From positions 207,731 to 271,730 of the forward strand of contig NZ_JSYN01000006.1 of NCBI RefSeq assembly GCF_000812965.1: DNA of 64,000 bases. The letters run 5' to 3'. The DNA comes from Pedobacter kyungheensis (GTDB taxonomy: Bacteria; Bacteroidota; Bacteroidia; Sphingobacteriales; Sphingobacteriaceae). Below the pieces are notes generated by a model, which did no database searches, was not told the origin of the DNA, and worked only from the letters and a program-made list of their open reading frames with translations. Shown here piece after piece: positions 26,844-34,973 of this stretch (its first letter is position 1; each line of letters starts with the position of its first letter). A program made the translations under genes and the position numbers.

Positions 26844-26950
26844 ATGATTAACAACATTTCATTACAACCGCTCAGGAATGGAGCATATATCCAGTTCTCA
26901 ACTGATACCTTGCATATTGTATCGAAAAACAATCCAAAAGCTTATCTTAA
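26844..26950 (+). pseudogene. Truncated N-terminal fragment, possibly DUF6261-like
   Basis: The plus-strand frame from the ATG at 26844 gives MINNISLQPLRNGAYIQFST, then DTLHIVSKNNPKAYLKR. The LRNGxxxQF start resembles the N-terminus of a Bacteroidota family (DUF6261-like) whose full members are about 200-250 residues. After about 35 codons the resemblance ends and the frame stops at 27020. If the assignment is right, it is a broken gene carried in the repeat-rich zone. The family call is tentative. Confidence 0.35.
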
Positions 26951-27113
26951 AAGATTGCTTTACGCTACCGCACGGTTTCCCTCCTTTCTGTTTGCAATGG
27001 ACGGGCAGGTGCTGATTTAATAATCAATCTGGTTGAAAGCAAGTGCAAGGCATTCAATTCTTAAATGCCAAAGCCTGTAAGTTTAACTTATAATTACGAT
27101 TTAATGCCAAAAT

Positions 27114-27139
27114 AAAAAGCCTGGCGCTAAGGCCAGGCT
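27114..27139 (-). terminator. Cassette hairpin A (AGCCTGGC-GCTAAG-GCCAGGCT)
   Basis: An 8-bp stem with a 6-nt loop is followed in the minus sense by TTTTTATTTT, a typical intrinsic terminator. It ends the RHS-CT/immunity cassette of 27229-29046. The same hairpin recurs five more times in this window, always at a cassette boundary. Confidence 0.85.
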
Positions 27140-27228
27140 AAAATATAAAATCGGTTTAAGCACAAGTCATCCGCTGGCGCCAACCCTAACACAAAGACTT
27201 GCGCTAGTGAGGGATTTTTCTTAAAGAC

Positions 27229-27594
27229 TCAACGAAAATTTTGCGCTTTGTCATTCGCTAAAAAATAAAATGACTTTCCATTAGAAAATTTAATCTTTGA
27301 TACCGAACTAAAAGGTATAATTTGATTTATTCTACTAATTTCATTAATTGTATATACTTCTGTTTTAAGAAATATACTTTCAATATAAACATTCTCCTTG
27401 TCAATATTAATAAATCTAAAAAGAACATTCTGACTCGTATATAATATTAATGCTCCTAGAAATGGGAGAGAAATAGATATTTCATCAAAATATATAAAAA
27501 CTATTAATAACAAAATAACTATTGAGATTAAATAAATCCACAAACCATTTTTTTTGCTCAAATGACTTATGTATCCGCTACTATTTTTTCTCAT
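27229..27594 (-). CDS. Small membrane protein, candidate immunity to the RHS tip at 27581-28924
   Basis: With the ATG at 27594 this is a 121-residue protein. It has two adjacent hydrophobic helices (IYLISIVILLLIVFIYF and LPFLGALILYTSQ) followed by a basic, beta-rich cytoplasmic tail resembling a small PH-like domain. The start overlaps the toxin stop by 14 bp, so translation is coupled. A membrane location fits immunity against a toxin acting on the membrane. There is no recognised family. The gene is much richer in AT than the RHS core, as usual for exchanged toxin/immunity tips. Confidence 0.65.
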   Translation of the reverse strand: MRKNSSGYISHLSKKNGLWIYLISIVILLLIVFIYFDEISISLPFLGALILYTSQNVLFRFINIDKENVYIESIFLKTEVYTINEISRINQIIPFSSVSKIKFSNGKSFYFLANDKAQNFR

Positions 27595-28924
27595 TTCTCC
27601 ATTTAATTTTAATTCCAAGATCGATATTAAACTCTCCAACTAAGCCAACTCCAACAGCCATGCCATAACTTAATGGCGCTACCCTCACAGTATTGGAAGT
27701 TCCAGTGTCGTCTTTTACTCCTTCAATTGAAGTAAAAACTCCAATTGGTGTTCCTATAACAGACGCGGCAAGACTTCCAGAATTTGCACTTGATATTAGT
27801 TTACCATCAACAAAAGTTTTTTCACTAGTCAAACCACCTGCGACACTTATTGGTAAACCTTCGATAGCTCCAACGGGGGCAGCGAAATTCCCTACGCTTG
27901 TACTTTTCTTCGTTGGATTATTTCTTGAAGAATACCCTTCCTTTTGAATCCCCTTTGCATCTATTTCAGCACTTCCAGATAGTATAACAGCTGAGGCTGC
28001 ATTTACATCTACACCAACATTATTTTTCAAATTTGCCGCGGCTCTAGCTCCTAAAGTTATCTTACCTTCAGCCTTAACATATGGACTTACCTTTGTTTCT
28101 TTAACTGTTTCCTTAACAGATTCTTTCGCATAACGAATCACTTTTTTCACATAATTCGTAGCTGCATTTTTGACATATTCTGTTCCTTTACTCACTAAAT
28201 AACTAAACAGTCCTTCTCCTGGCCACATCCCATCTGGATCAACAAAATAGATAGGATTATCAAATCCGTAGTTATAAGGTGACCACCTTCGCCCCAATCC
28301 AGCTTTAGGATCAATTACATTCCACCTCCCAATAACCGGATCATAGAACCTAGCTCCGTAGTCATACTGTCCTAACTCTTCCTGCAACTCCTTGCCATTG
28401 TAAAGATACTTGTTAAGCCCTGCTTTTGCAACGGGTTCTTTTCTTAATCCAAATGCATAGTAGTCATCGCGCTGCAGTACTTCCAGCTGGTTTGTTGTTG
28501 GATTTTGATAAAAAGTTACCCGCACATTGCCTAAATGGTCGCTTAGGTTATACTCATAACTGTAATTGTTGCCGCTTCTGCGCGCTAAGCCTTCTTCTGT
28601 CTGGATAAAATCGATACTGTTATTGGTATACTGGATGCCATCAATATAATTTGTAGTGGTACCACCAGCCTGTTTTTGCAGCTTTTCACCAGCTGCATTG
28701 TAAGTATAAGTTAAGTTCTGGCTTCCACTTACGGTTTGCGGCAGGTTAAGGAAATTATATCCTAAACTAATATTCTTTTGGCTATCGTTGGTGAGGTTAC
28801 CATTAACATCGTAGTTATAAGTACTGTTGGTAAAGCCACTAATAGCTGTTAACTTGTTACCATTGTAGCCAGTATAGTTGTTGGTACCAAAACCGTCGCG
28901 GGTTAAACTGGTAATATTCCCCAT
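27581..28924 (-). CDS. Orphan RHS core plus variable C-terminal toxin tip
   Basis: From the first ATG (28924, MGNITSLTRDGFG) there are 447 codons. The reading frame is open further, to about 29043, directly next to hairpin B, with no signal peptide or apparent ribosome site. Residues 1-210 match the RHS core of the 1137-aa toxin: [35 protein letters not shown] and [14 protein letters not shown]. The tip (about 235-447) is unique and has a lysine-rich segment and then Gly/Ala/Ser/Val-rich beta-type sequence (NVGVDVNAASAVILSGSAEI, then LPISVAGGLTSEKTF), similar in texture to the tip at 31526. It is probably a silent cassette. The toxin activity is unknown. Confidence 0.75.
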   Translation of the reverse strand: MGNITSLTRDGFGTNNYTGYNGNKLTAISGFTNSTYNYDVNGNLTNDSQKNISLGYNFLNLPQTVSGSQNLTYTYNAAGEKLQKQAGGTTTNYIDGIQYTNNSIDFIQTEEGLARRSGNNYSYEYNLSDHLGNVRVTFYQNPTTNQLEVLQRDDYYAFGLRKEPVAKAGLNKYLYNGKELQEELGQYDYGARFYDPVIGRWNVIDPKAGLGRRWSPYNYGFDNPIYFVDPDGMWPGEGLFSYLVSKGTEYVKNAATNYVKKVIRYAKESVKETVKETKVSPYVKAEGKITLGARAAANLKNNVGVDVNAASAVILSGSAEIDAKGIQKEGYSSRNNPTKKSTSVGNFAAPVGAIEGLPISVAGGLTSEKTFVDGKLISSANSGSLAASVIGTPIGVFTSIEGVKDDTGTSNTVRVAPLSYGMAVGVGLVGEFNIDLGIKIKWRNEKK

Positions 28925-29040
28925 AACATCGTAACTAATGGCTTCGCCCAGGTTGTTGCCTGCAGCTGCATTAGTTAAGCGGTTCAGCCTATAGTAGCTA
29001 TAACTGGTATTGGCTACACTGTTGGTATCATTCTCGCCAT

Positions 29041-29076
29041 AAAAACAATTACCCTGGCGCTAAGGCCAGGGTAATT
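29041..29076 (-). terminator. Cassette hairpin B, extended and compensated variant
   Basis: A perfect 12-bp stem (AATTACCCTGGC / GCCAGGGTAATT) around the same GCTAAG loop is followed by TTTTT in the minus sense. Compared with the other five hairpins, one stem base pair is swapped from G-C to C-G on both sides, so pairing is preserved. Confidence 0.88.
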
Positions 29077-29166
29077 ATAAAATCTGTTAAGAACAAGTTA
29101 TCTGCTCACACCTCTCCAAATACAAAGATTTCCGCTAGTGAAGAGTTCGCTCTTAACATAGAATAA

Positions 29167-29364
29167 CTAGTTAACCAACTTCTTTAATTCGTTTATTAAA
29201 ATCATTATGCCAAAGAGGACTAAAATTGCGGAACTTGAAAATACCTTTAACTTAGCCGCAAATAGCATGTCACTGGATTTATATTTATAAAATTTATGTT
29301 TTACCATCATAATAATACCAAATACCACAGATAGAATTCCAACTATAAGAAAAGGAAAATTCAT
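29167..29364 (-). CDS. Small two-helix membrane protein, candidate immunity
   Basis: This 65-residue protein has two hydrophobic helices (LIVGILSVVFGIIMMV and SSAILVLFGIMILINEL) separated by a lysine-rich loop. It starts one base after the stop of the RHS tip at 29366, as in the other cassettes. Its size and topology suit immunity to a membrane-active toxin. No family is recognised. Confidence 0.6.
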   Translation of the reverse strand: MNFPFLIVGILSVVFGIIMMVKHKFYKYKSSDMLFAAKLKVFSSSAILVLFGIMILINELKKLVN

Positions 29365-29365
29365 A

Positions 29366-30844
29366 TTACTTCTTGTTTTTATCTTTGATTAATTCTTGAG
29401 ACATTTTTTCTGCTACTTTACCTCCTGCGGTTGTTGTAGCTTGTATAATGGATTCAGATACAATATTTGCTCCTGCATCTACAACTTCTTTTCCGGCAAC
29501 ACTTCTTGTAGCACTTACGCCTAACTCTCCCAATTTCCCAAAACCTATGTTCAAACCAATCTTTACTCCATTTGATATTAGTGTCTTTTGGGTAAGTCCT
29601 TCTGTAACAAAATTATTAACAACCTCTATTCCAAGACCTATATCACTAATTGTGCTACCAACTCCCACAATTTCTGGCTGACCTGTCGCAAATCCAATCA
29701 CAGTTATGGCATCACCCGTTATCTGAAGACCATCTGCTGTATGCTCAATACCAGATTTATTCTTATTGATAATATTTCCGCCTTCCGTAACGAAACCACT
29801 ACTAATATCAACAGAATTCCCCTTACCATTAGTTACTGTTCCGTTGCTATTAAAGTTAAAATTTTCTCCAGTAACACTTGATGATCCAGAACCTTTCTCA
29901 AACACTTTCCCAACATTCGTATAGCCTAATTTCGAAGCTTGTTCTGCGGTTTTTACTTCAGCATCATAAGTAATATATTTGGTTCCTGATTCTGTACGCC
30001 ATTCTATCCAGTCACTAGGCTTCATTCCATCCGGATCAATAAACCTAATTGGATTATTGAATCCATAATTATAAGGCGAGTGCCTTCTCATCTTCTCTGC
30101 CAATGGATCAATCACATTCCATCTTCCAATTACCGGGTCATAGAATCTTGCGCCTTAATCATATTGCCCTAACTCTTCCTGCAACTCCTTGCCATTGTAA
30201 AGGTATTTATTATTGTTTGCTCCAACAAGTCCTGCTTTACGGAGCCCAAAAGCGTAATAATCATCGCGTTGTAGCACCTCCAACTGATTTGTTGTTGGAT
30301 TTTGATAAAAAGTAATCCTTACATTACCTAAATGGTCGCTCAGGTTATATTCATAACTGTAATTGTTGCCGCTTCTGCGGGCTAAGCCTTCTTCTGTTTG
30401 AATAAAATCGATGCTGTTATTGGTGTACTGAATACCATCAATATAGTTAGTGGTGGTACCACCAGCTTGTTTTTGCAGCTTTTCGCCAGCGGCATTGTAA
30501 GTATAAGTTAAGTTCTGGCTTCCACTTACGGTTTGCGGCAGGTTAAGGAAATTATATCCTAAACTAATATTCTTTTGGTTGTCGTTGGTGAGGTTACCAT
30601 TAACATCGTAGTTATAAGTACTGTTGGTAAAGCCACTGATGTTAGTCAGCTTGTTACCATTGTAGCCAGTATAGTTGTTGGTACCAAAACCGTCGCGGGT
30701 TAAACTGGCAATATTACCCATAACATCGTAACTAATGGTTTCGCCCAGGTTGTTGCCTGCGGCTGCATTGGTTAAGCGGTTCAGCCTGTCATAAGTATAG
30801 CTGACGGCATTGGCTGTACCATTGCTATAATTCTGGCTATAAAA
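29366..30844 (-). pseudogene. Orphan RHS core plus toxin tip, interrupted by a nonsense codon
   Basis: The frame is continuous from about 30844 (FYSQNYSNGTAN, directly after hairpin C) through the RHS core. At 30155-30157 the Tyr codon of the [11 protein letters not shown] motif has become TAA; all sister copies read TAC or an equivalent. It then continues in the same frame from [20 protein letters not shown] to the stop at 29366. The downstream open part starts with an ATG at 30115 (249 codons). The tip is Gly/Val/Ile-rich with hydrophobic stretches ([20 protein letters not shown]) and ends lysine-rich. One base change would restore it, so the disruption is recent. Confidence 0.8.
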
Positions 30845-30846
30845 AT

Positions 30847-30872
30847 AAAAAGCCTGGCGCTAAGGCCAGGCT
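30847..30872 (-). terminator. Cassette hairpin C
   Basis: AGCCTGGC-GCTAAG-GCCAGGCT, followed in the minus sense by TTTTTATTTTTATAG. It marks the junction between the tail of the full-length RHS operon and the first orphan cassette, whose RHS core begins at once on its other side. Confidence 0.85.
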
Positions 30873-31017
30873 ATTTATTCACCCCCAATCCCATTAATTA
30901 ATCCGTAGTCTCCCTAGGGGGGCTTCCCTTGTTCCAAGCGAAGGCAAGCAAGTTTTTGTAGGCCAGACCTGCCCAAGGCGGGATGTACGTACAAACACAA
31001 CTTGCAGATCACAAAAC

Positions 31018-31055
31018 AGCAACAGGCTGCATAATCAGATATGCAGCCTGTTGCT
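31018..31055 (-). terminator. Strong terminator after the RHS toxin/immunity pair
   Basis: A perfect 16-bp inverted repeat (AGCAACAGGCTGCATA / TATGCAGCCTGTTGCT) with a 6-nt loop is followed by GTTTTGTG in the minus sense. It lies 20 bp after the stop of the immunity gene. It would end transcription of the full-length RHS operon before the orphan cassettes, which supports their silence. Confidence 0.85.
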
Positions 31056-31075
31056 ATAAAGATATACAGATAACT

Positions 31076-31525
31076 TTACTTAAACACTGTATTTTCTTTT
31101 ACATACTCTATATTATATGGTTCTGTTACAACATAAAGACTACCCTCTTCATTGCTTTTTTGGGGATTATAATAAATTGTAAGATCTTTAGAAACCACTT
31201 TTACTGAATCTCCTAATTTTCTATCAACCGAAACTGTGCAATATAATTCGGCTGTATCCCCGGTAATTCTATAAGGATAAATGCCCCCTTTAATTTGTTT
31301 ATTAAATTCATTAACGCTGGATTTCACATGCTTTAACATAATTATACCGAACGCATGATTAGTTGATTTTTGTATTCTCACCACTACTCCCTCAAATAAC
31401 ACGTTATTATTCAAAGAGTCATTTAATTTCACTGTCTCTTTACCTGATTTTTGATTGTAATAAAAAATCAAATAAAAAAAACCTATCAACAAAATAACAT
31501 ATAGTAAATACCTCATTATATTCAT
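31076..31525 (-). CDS. Membrane-anchored candidate immunity protein of the 1137-aa RHS toxin
   Basis: This 149-residue protein has one N-terminal membrane helix (YLLYVILLIGFFYLIFYY) and then a soluble beta-rich domain of about 125 residues, probably periplasmic. The ATG is immediately next to the TAA of the toxin gene with no gap, and a strong terminator follows. A periplasm-facing domain would suit a toxin that acts from or in the periplasm. No known immunity family is recognised. Confidence 0.7.
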   Translation of the reverse strand: MNIMRYLLYVILLIGFFYLIFYYNQKSGKETVKLNDSLNNNVLFEGVVVRIQKSTNHAFGIIMLKHVKSSVNEFNKQIKGGIYPYRITGDTAELYCTVSVDRKLGDSVKVVSKDLTIYYNPQKSNEEGSLYVVTEPYNIEYVKENTVFK

Positions 31526-34500
31526 TTAAAGTCTTTTAATTTTATCAATTGCTCCTGTTGCTATGGCAGAACCCACAGGATTTAGTGCATTAATTGCCCT
31601 GTCAAGAAAACTTCTTTGTGCGGTGGGCTTCACATCATTTAATAGCCAAGTCCGAGATAATGTACCGCTTACCGCTCCCAAATTACCGCCTGCACCAACT
31701 CCAACACTAACACCTAATGACACGCCTTTCCAGCCTGGATCTTTCCCTGAGCCTGTAAACTTGCTAATATTTACTCCTCCACCTGCAACAACTTTAACAT
31801 CGGCAGAAATACTTGCAGATCCAGTTATGCCTGCATAGGTTGTTGGATCTATTTTATCTTTAGAAGTATTGTAAGCAATGGAAACGCTACCTCCAACACT
31901 TGCTGACAAAGAAGCTTGTACCCCACCAGAAAGGCTTTCATGAGCTCCTGCGTAAACATAATTATATCCACTATAATTTTTATCAGTAAAATTAACTACA
32001 GAAGCTTCTAACCCAAGACCTCCTCCTATAACAGCCGAAGCTCCAACATCCACTTGAGCTGTATAACCAACTGCAAATCTACTCGGATCTACATTCCCAG
32101 CGCCGATATCAATAGTGGAATTATTTTTAAGAGCAAAAGGAACATTATAAACTACATCTTCTCCAGCGGTTTTAATTCTCCATTCCTTTTTATCACTTCC
32201 TCTAACTATAATATCATTTGGAGCCATCCCATCTGGATCTGTAAACCTTATCGGGTTTCCAAATGCATAATTATAAGAACTGAAACGCCTCATCTTCTCA
32301 GAAAGTGGATCTATCGTACTGAAACATCCAATAACCGGATCATAGAACCTTGCCCCGTAGTCATATTGCACTAACTCTTCCTGCAACTCCTTGCCGTTAT
32401 AAAGATATTTATTATTGTTTGCTCCTACAAGTCCTGCTTTACGGAGTCCAAAAGCATAATAATCATCACGTTGTATTACCTCTAAAGCGTATGGAGGTAT
32501 AGGGCTTTGTTTAAAAGTTACCCGCACATTCCCCAAGTGATCGCTTAGGTTATATTCGTAACTGTAGTTTCCACCCGGGTTATTTCTAGCTATCCCTTCT
32601 TCTGTCTGGATAAAATCGATGCTGTTATTGGTGTACTGGATACCATCAATATAATTTGTTGTGGTACCTCCAGCCTGTTTTTGCAGCTTTTCGCCAGCAG
32701 CATTGTAAGTATAAGTTAAATTCTGGCTTCCACTTACGGTTTGCGGCAGGTTAAGGAAATTATATCCTAAACTAATATTCTTCTGGCTATCGTTGGTGAG
32801 GTTACCGTTGGCATCGTAAGCATAAGTACTGTTGGTAAAACCACTGATGTTAATCAGCTTGTTACCATTGTAGCCAGTGTAATTATTAGTACCAAAATTA
32901 TCGCGGGTTAAACTGGTAATATTACCCATAACATCATAACTGATGGTTTCGCCCAGGTTTTTGCCTGCGGCTGCATTGGTTAAGCGGTTCAGTCTGTCGT
33001 AAGTATAACTGAAGCTATTGGCCGTACCATTGGTATAATTCTGGCCTGAGATATTGCCATTAAACTGTGGTAAAGTACCATCGTTGTATTTCAACTCCAG
33101 ACTAAATTGATCAGAGGTGCTGTTCTTCATCCAGCCACGTTCGTTATAGGCAAAGGTGGTGGCCTGGCTATCGTTGTGCAGGTTCTTTTTAGTCAGCTGG
33201 CCAATTTCATTGTACTCCAGGTGATTCAAAGCTACCTCGCCCTGGTTGTTGATGTTTTCGAAAGTAGCCACTTTACGGCCGGCATGGTCGTACTCGTAAC
33301 GGTTGGCAATGGTAGTCACTACACCCCCAACGGTGTGCGTACGGGTACTGGCTTTCAGGCTACCATCAAAATCCCATGTATTGTCTACCACATCGGTACC
33401 ATTTAAGTGGTTGCTGCTTTTGCTCTGTACTACACGGCCTTCCAAATCGTAATAATTGGTGGTAAGCAGCATGGCACCCGTGCCCAGGTTCTTCACTTTG
33501 GTACCGGTAAGCAGGCTTTTGGTACGTGCTGCCGGGGCCTGGCTACCTGAGGGTTGGCCAAAGCTATTCCCTGCAAAATCGTAATCATCGTAATAGTTTA
33601 CCGTATGGTAAGCTGTAATACTGGTTGGAATGGTTGTATTGGTATAACCGATCCCGCTGGCATCGGCATTGTTACGGGTTTCCCACAAGGGCTGATTAAT
33701 ATTTGTTTGGTTATCTACCGAGCCCTGCAAAGCTGCACGACTGTTACCATCGGTATAAAGCCCTGTAATAATTACCCTACCCAATGCATCATATTTGGTA
33801 AACAACCATTGACTATTATTGTGCTGGTTGGCATCCTGGGTGAGCACCACCTGATCGAGCTTGTTGTAAACCATAAACTCCCAGCCCTTGCCTGGTATTT
33901 TCTTTTCTACCAGCCTTTTTCGCCCATCGTAATGGTAACCATAAATAAACTGATCAAAAATGGTTTGGGTTTCATCAAAGCTGCTTAAGGCCTGCCCATT
34001 TTCGTTTATAGCGGGTGGCAATACATAGCGCAGATTGCCCAAATCATCGTACACATAATAAGTACTCAGGCTTTTACTATTGGTTTCCCAAACCCGTTTC
34101 AATACCACACGCCCTTCAAAATCTTTAAATTCTTCGGTGGTACCGGCATTGCCCGATACCCAGTTTTCGTCTTTAACAATGGTTTTGTAGAGTTTGCCGG
34201 GCAGGTAAACACCGGCTGTTGCGCCATTGTCGCCGCCATTTATCGTCCACAGCTTTACCTCACCCTCGGCATTGGTGCCATACACGGTTTTAAGCGTATG
34301 GCCGCTGTTAAGTTGCCAGTCGGCACCAGGCGCACCTTGTTGCAACACGCGGTTAAGTGGCGAGGCTTCAAATTGTGTCTCGGCAAAGGGATAGGCGGTA
34401 GCTTTTACACCAGCTGTAGGGCTGTTGTAAAAAGCCAGCTGATCGGCCAGCGCAGCTGTACGGTAATTGCCCGTGGTACCGCTTTGTGCTGCATAGGGCT

Positions 34501-34939
34501 GGTATTTAAATTGTTCGCGGCCAAAGGCATCGTAAGCCACAGGCTGTACAATATCTTTAAAGCCGGGGCTGCCCTGTACCTGCACGGTTTGCAAAGGCCT
34601 GCCGAGGCCATCGAAATACTGGATAGACTGGTTTTCTTCGCAAACGTTACGGCTGTCGCCCAGAGTGCCATCGGTTACGGGCACTTTAAAGCTGCGCGTA
34701 AGGATGTAGTTCTGGTTGGTACTGGGCGTTGAAGATAACGGCTGGCAGTTGAGGTAGCTCAGCCCCGTGGTAAAAATACGTACTGCACCAATGGTATGGA
34801 AACCATCAATCAGCGTTACGCTGCTGGGGGCGCTAATTTCGCTTTCACCATTATGCACCGATACCACTTTTTGGGCAAAGGCATGGCTACCAAACAACAA
34901 GAGTACTGCTGCGCAAAAATGAAAGTTTAGATATTTCAT
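31526..34939 (-). CDS. Full-length RHS-repeat toxin with DUF6443-like N-terminus
   Basis: This 1137-residue protein has a signal peptide (MKYLNFHFCAAVLLLFGSHAFAQ). It has a DUF6443-like N-terminal part with the IQYFDGLGRPLQTVQVQGSP motif, many YD repeats (YDALGRVIITGLYTDG, YEYDHAGRKVATFE) and the RHS-associated core up to about residue 890. The usual GRW/GRF of the core end is changed here to GCF (FYDPVIGCFSTIDP). The tip (about 895-1137) is Gly/Ser/Val-rich beta-type sequence (GVQASLSASVGGSVSIAY). It lies 34 bp after the SpvB-like gene and has its own immunity gene. It is the only complete copy of the RHS type whose core is repeated in the orphan cassettes. Confidence 0.9.
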   Translation of the reverse strand: MKYLNFHFCAAVLLLFGSHAFAQKVVSVHNGESEISAPSSVTLIDGFHTIGAVRIFTTGLSYLNCQPLSSTPSTNQNYILTRSFKVPVTDGTLGDSRNVCEENQSIQYFDGLGRPLQTVQVQGSPGFKDIVQPVAYDAFGREQFKYQPYAAQSGTTGNYRTAALADQLAFYNSPTAGVKATAYPFAETQFEASPLNRVLQQGAPGADWQLNSGHTLKTVYGTNAEGEVKLWTINGGDNGATAGVYLPGKLYKTIVKDENWVSGNAGTTEEFKDFEGRVVLKRVWETNSKSLSTYYVYDDLGNLRYVLPPAINENGQALSSFDETQTIFDQFIYGYHYDGRKRLVEKKIPGKGWEFMVYNKLDQVVLTQDANQHNNSQWLFTKYDALGRVIITGLYTDGNSRAALQGSVDNQTNINQPLWETRNNADASGIGYTNTTIPTSITAYHTVNYYDDYDFAGNSFGQPSGSQAPAARTKSLLTGTKVKNLGTGAMLLTTNYYDLEGRVVQSKSSNHLNGTDVVDNTWDFDGSLKASTRTHTVGGVVTTIANRYEYDHAGRKVATFENINNQGEVALNHLEYNEIGQLTKKNLHNDSQATTFAYNERGWMKNSTSDQFSLELKYNDGTLPQFNGNISGQNYTNGTANSFSYTYDRLNRLTNAAAGKNLGETISYDVMGNITSLTRDNFGTNNYTGYNGNKLINISGFTNSTYAYDANGNLTNDSQKNISLGYNFLNLPQTVSGSQNLTYTYNAAGEKLQKQAGGTTTNYIDGIQYTNNSIDFIQTEEGIARNNPGGNYSYEYNLSDHLGNVRVTFKQSPIPPYALEVIQRDDYYAFGLRKAGLVGANNNKYLYNGKELQEELVQYDYGARFYDPVIGCFSTIDPLSEKMRRFSSYNYAFGNPIRFTDPDGMAPNDIIVRGSDKKEWRIKTAGEDVVYNVPFALKNNSTIDIGAGNVDPSRFAVGYTAQVDVGASAVIGGGLGLEASVVNFTDKNYSGYNYVYAGAHESLSGGVQASLSASVGGSVSIAYNTSKDKIDPTTYAGITGSASISADVKVVAGGGVNISKFTGSGKDPGWKGVSLGVSVGVGAGGNLGAVSGTLSRTWLLNDVKPTAQRSFLDRAINALNPVGSAIATGAIDKIKRL

Positions 34940-34973
34940 GAGTTATAGATTGCTAATTAAGATTTATTAATAA

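Noticed and set aside
26684..26932. An 82-codon minus-strand frame with repeated HDxHDLVxHTAAxFH units
   Set aside because: The repeat comes from three 42-bp tandem DNA repeats whose period happens to be a multiple of three. The same DNA occurs elsewhere without the frame.
26600..27110. CRISPR array at the 42-bp repeats
   Set aside because: The units are contiguous without spacers and there are no cas genes.
34298..34732. A 144-codon plus-strand frame (and similar ones at 33554-33988 and 32054-32374)
   Set aside because: All lie antisense to the RHS toxin gene and show no domain or start-site support; they are mirror frames of the YD repeats.
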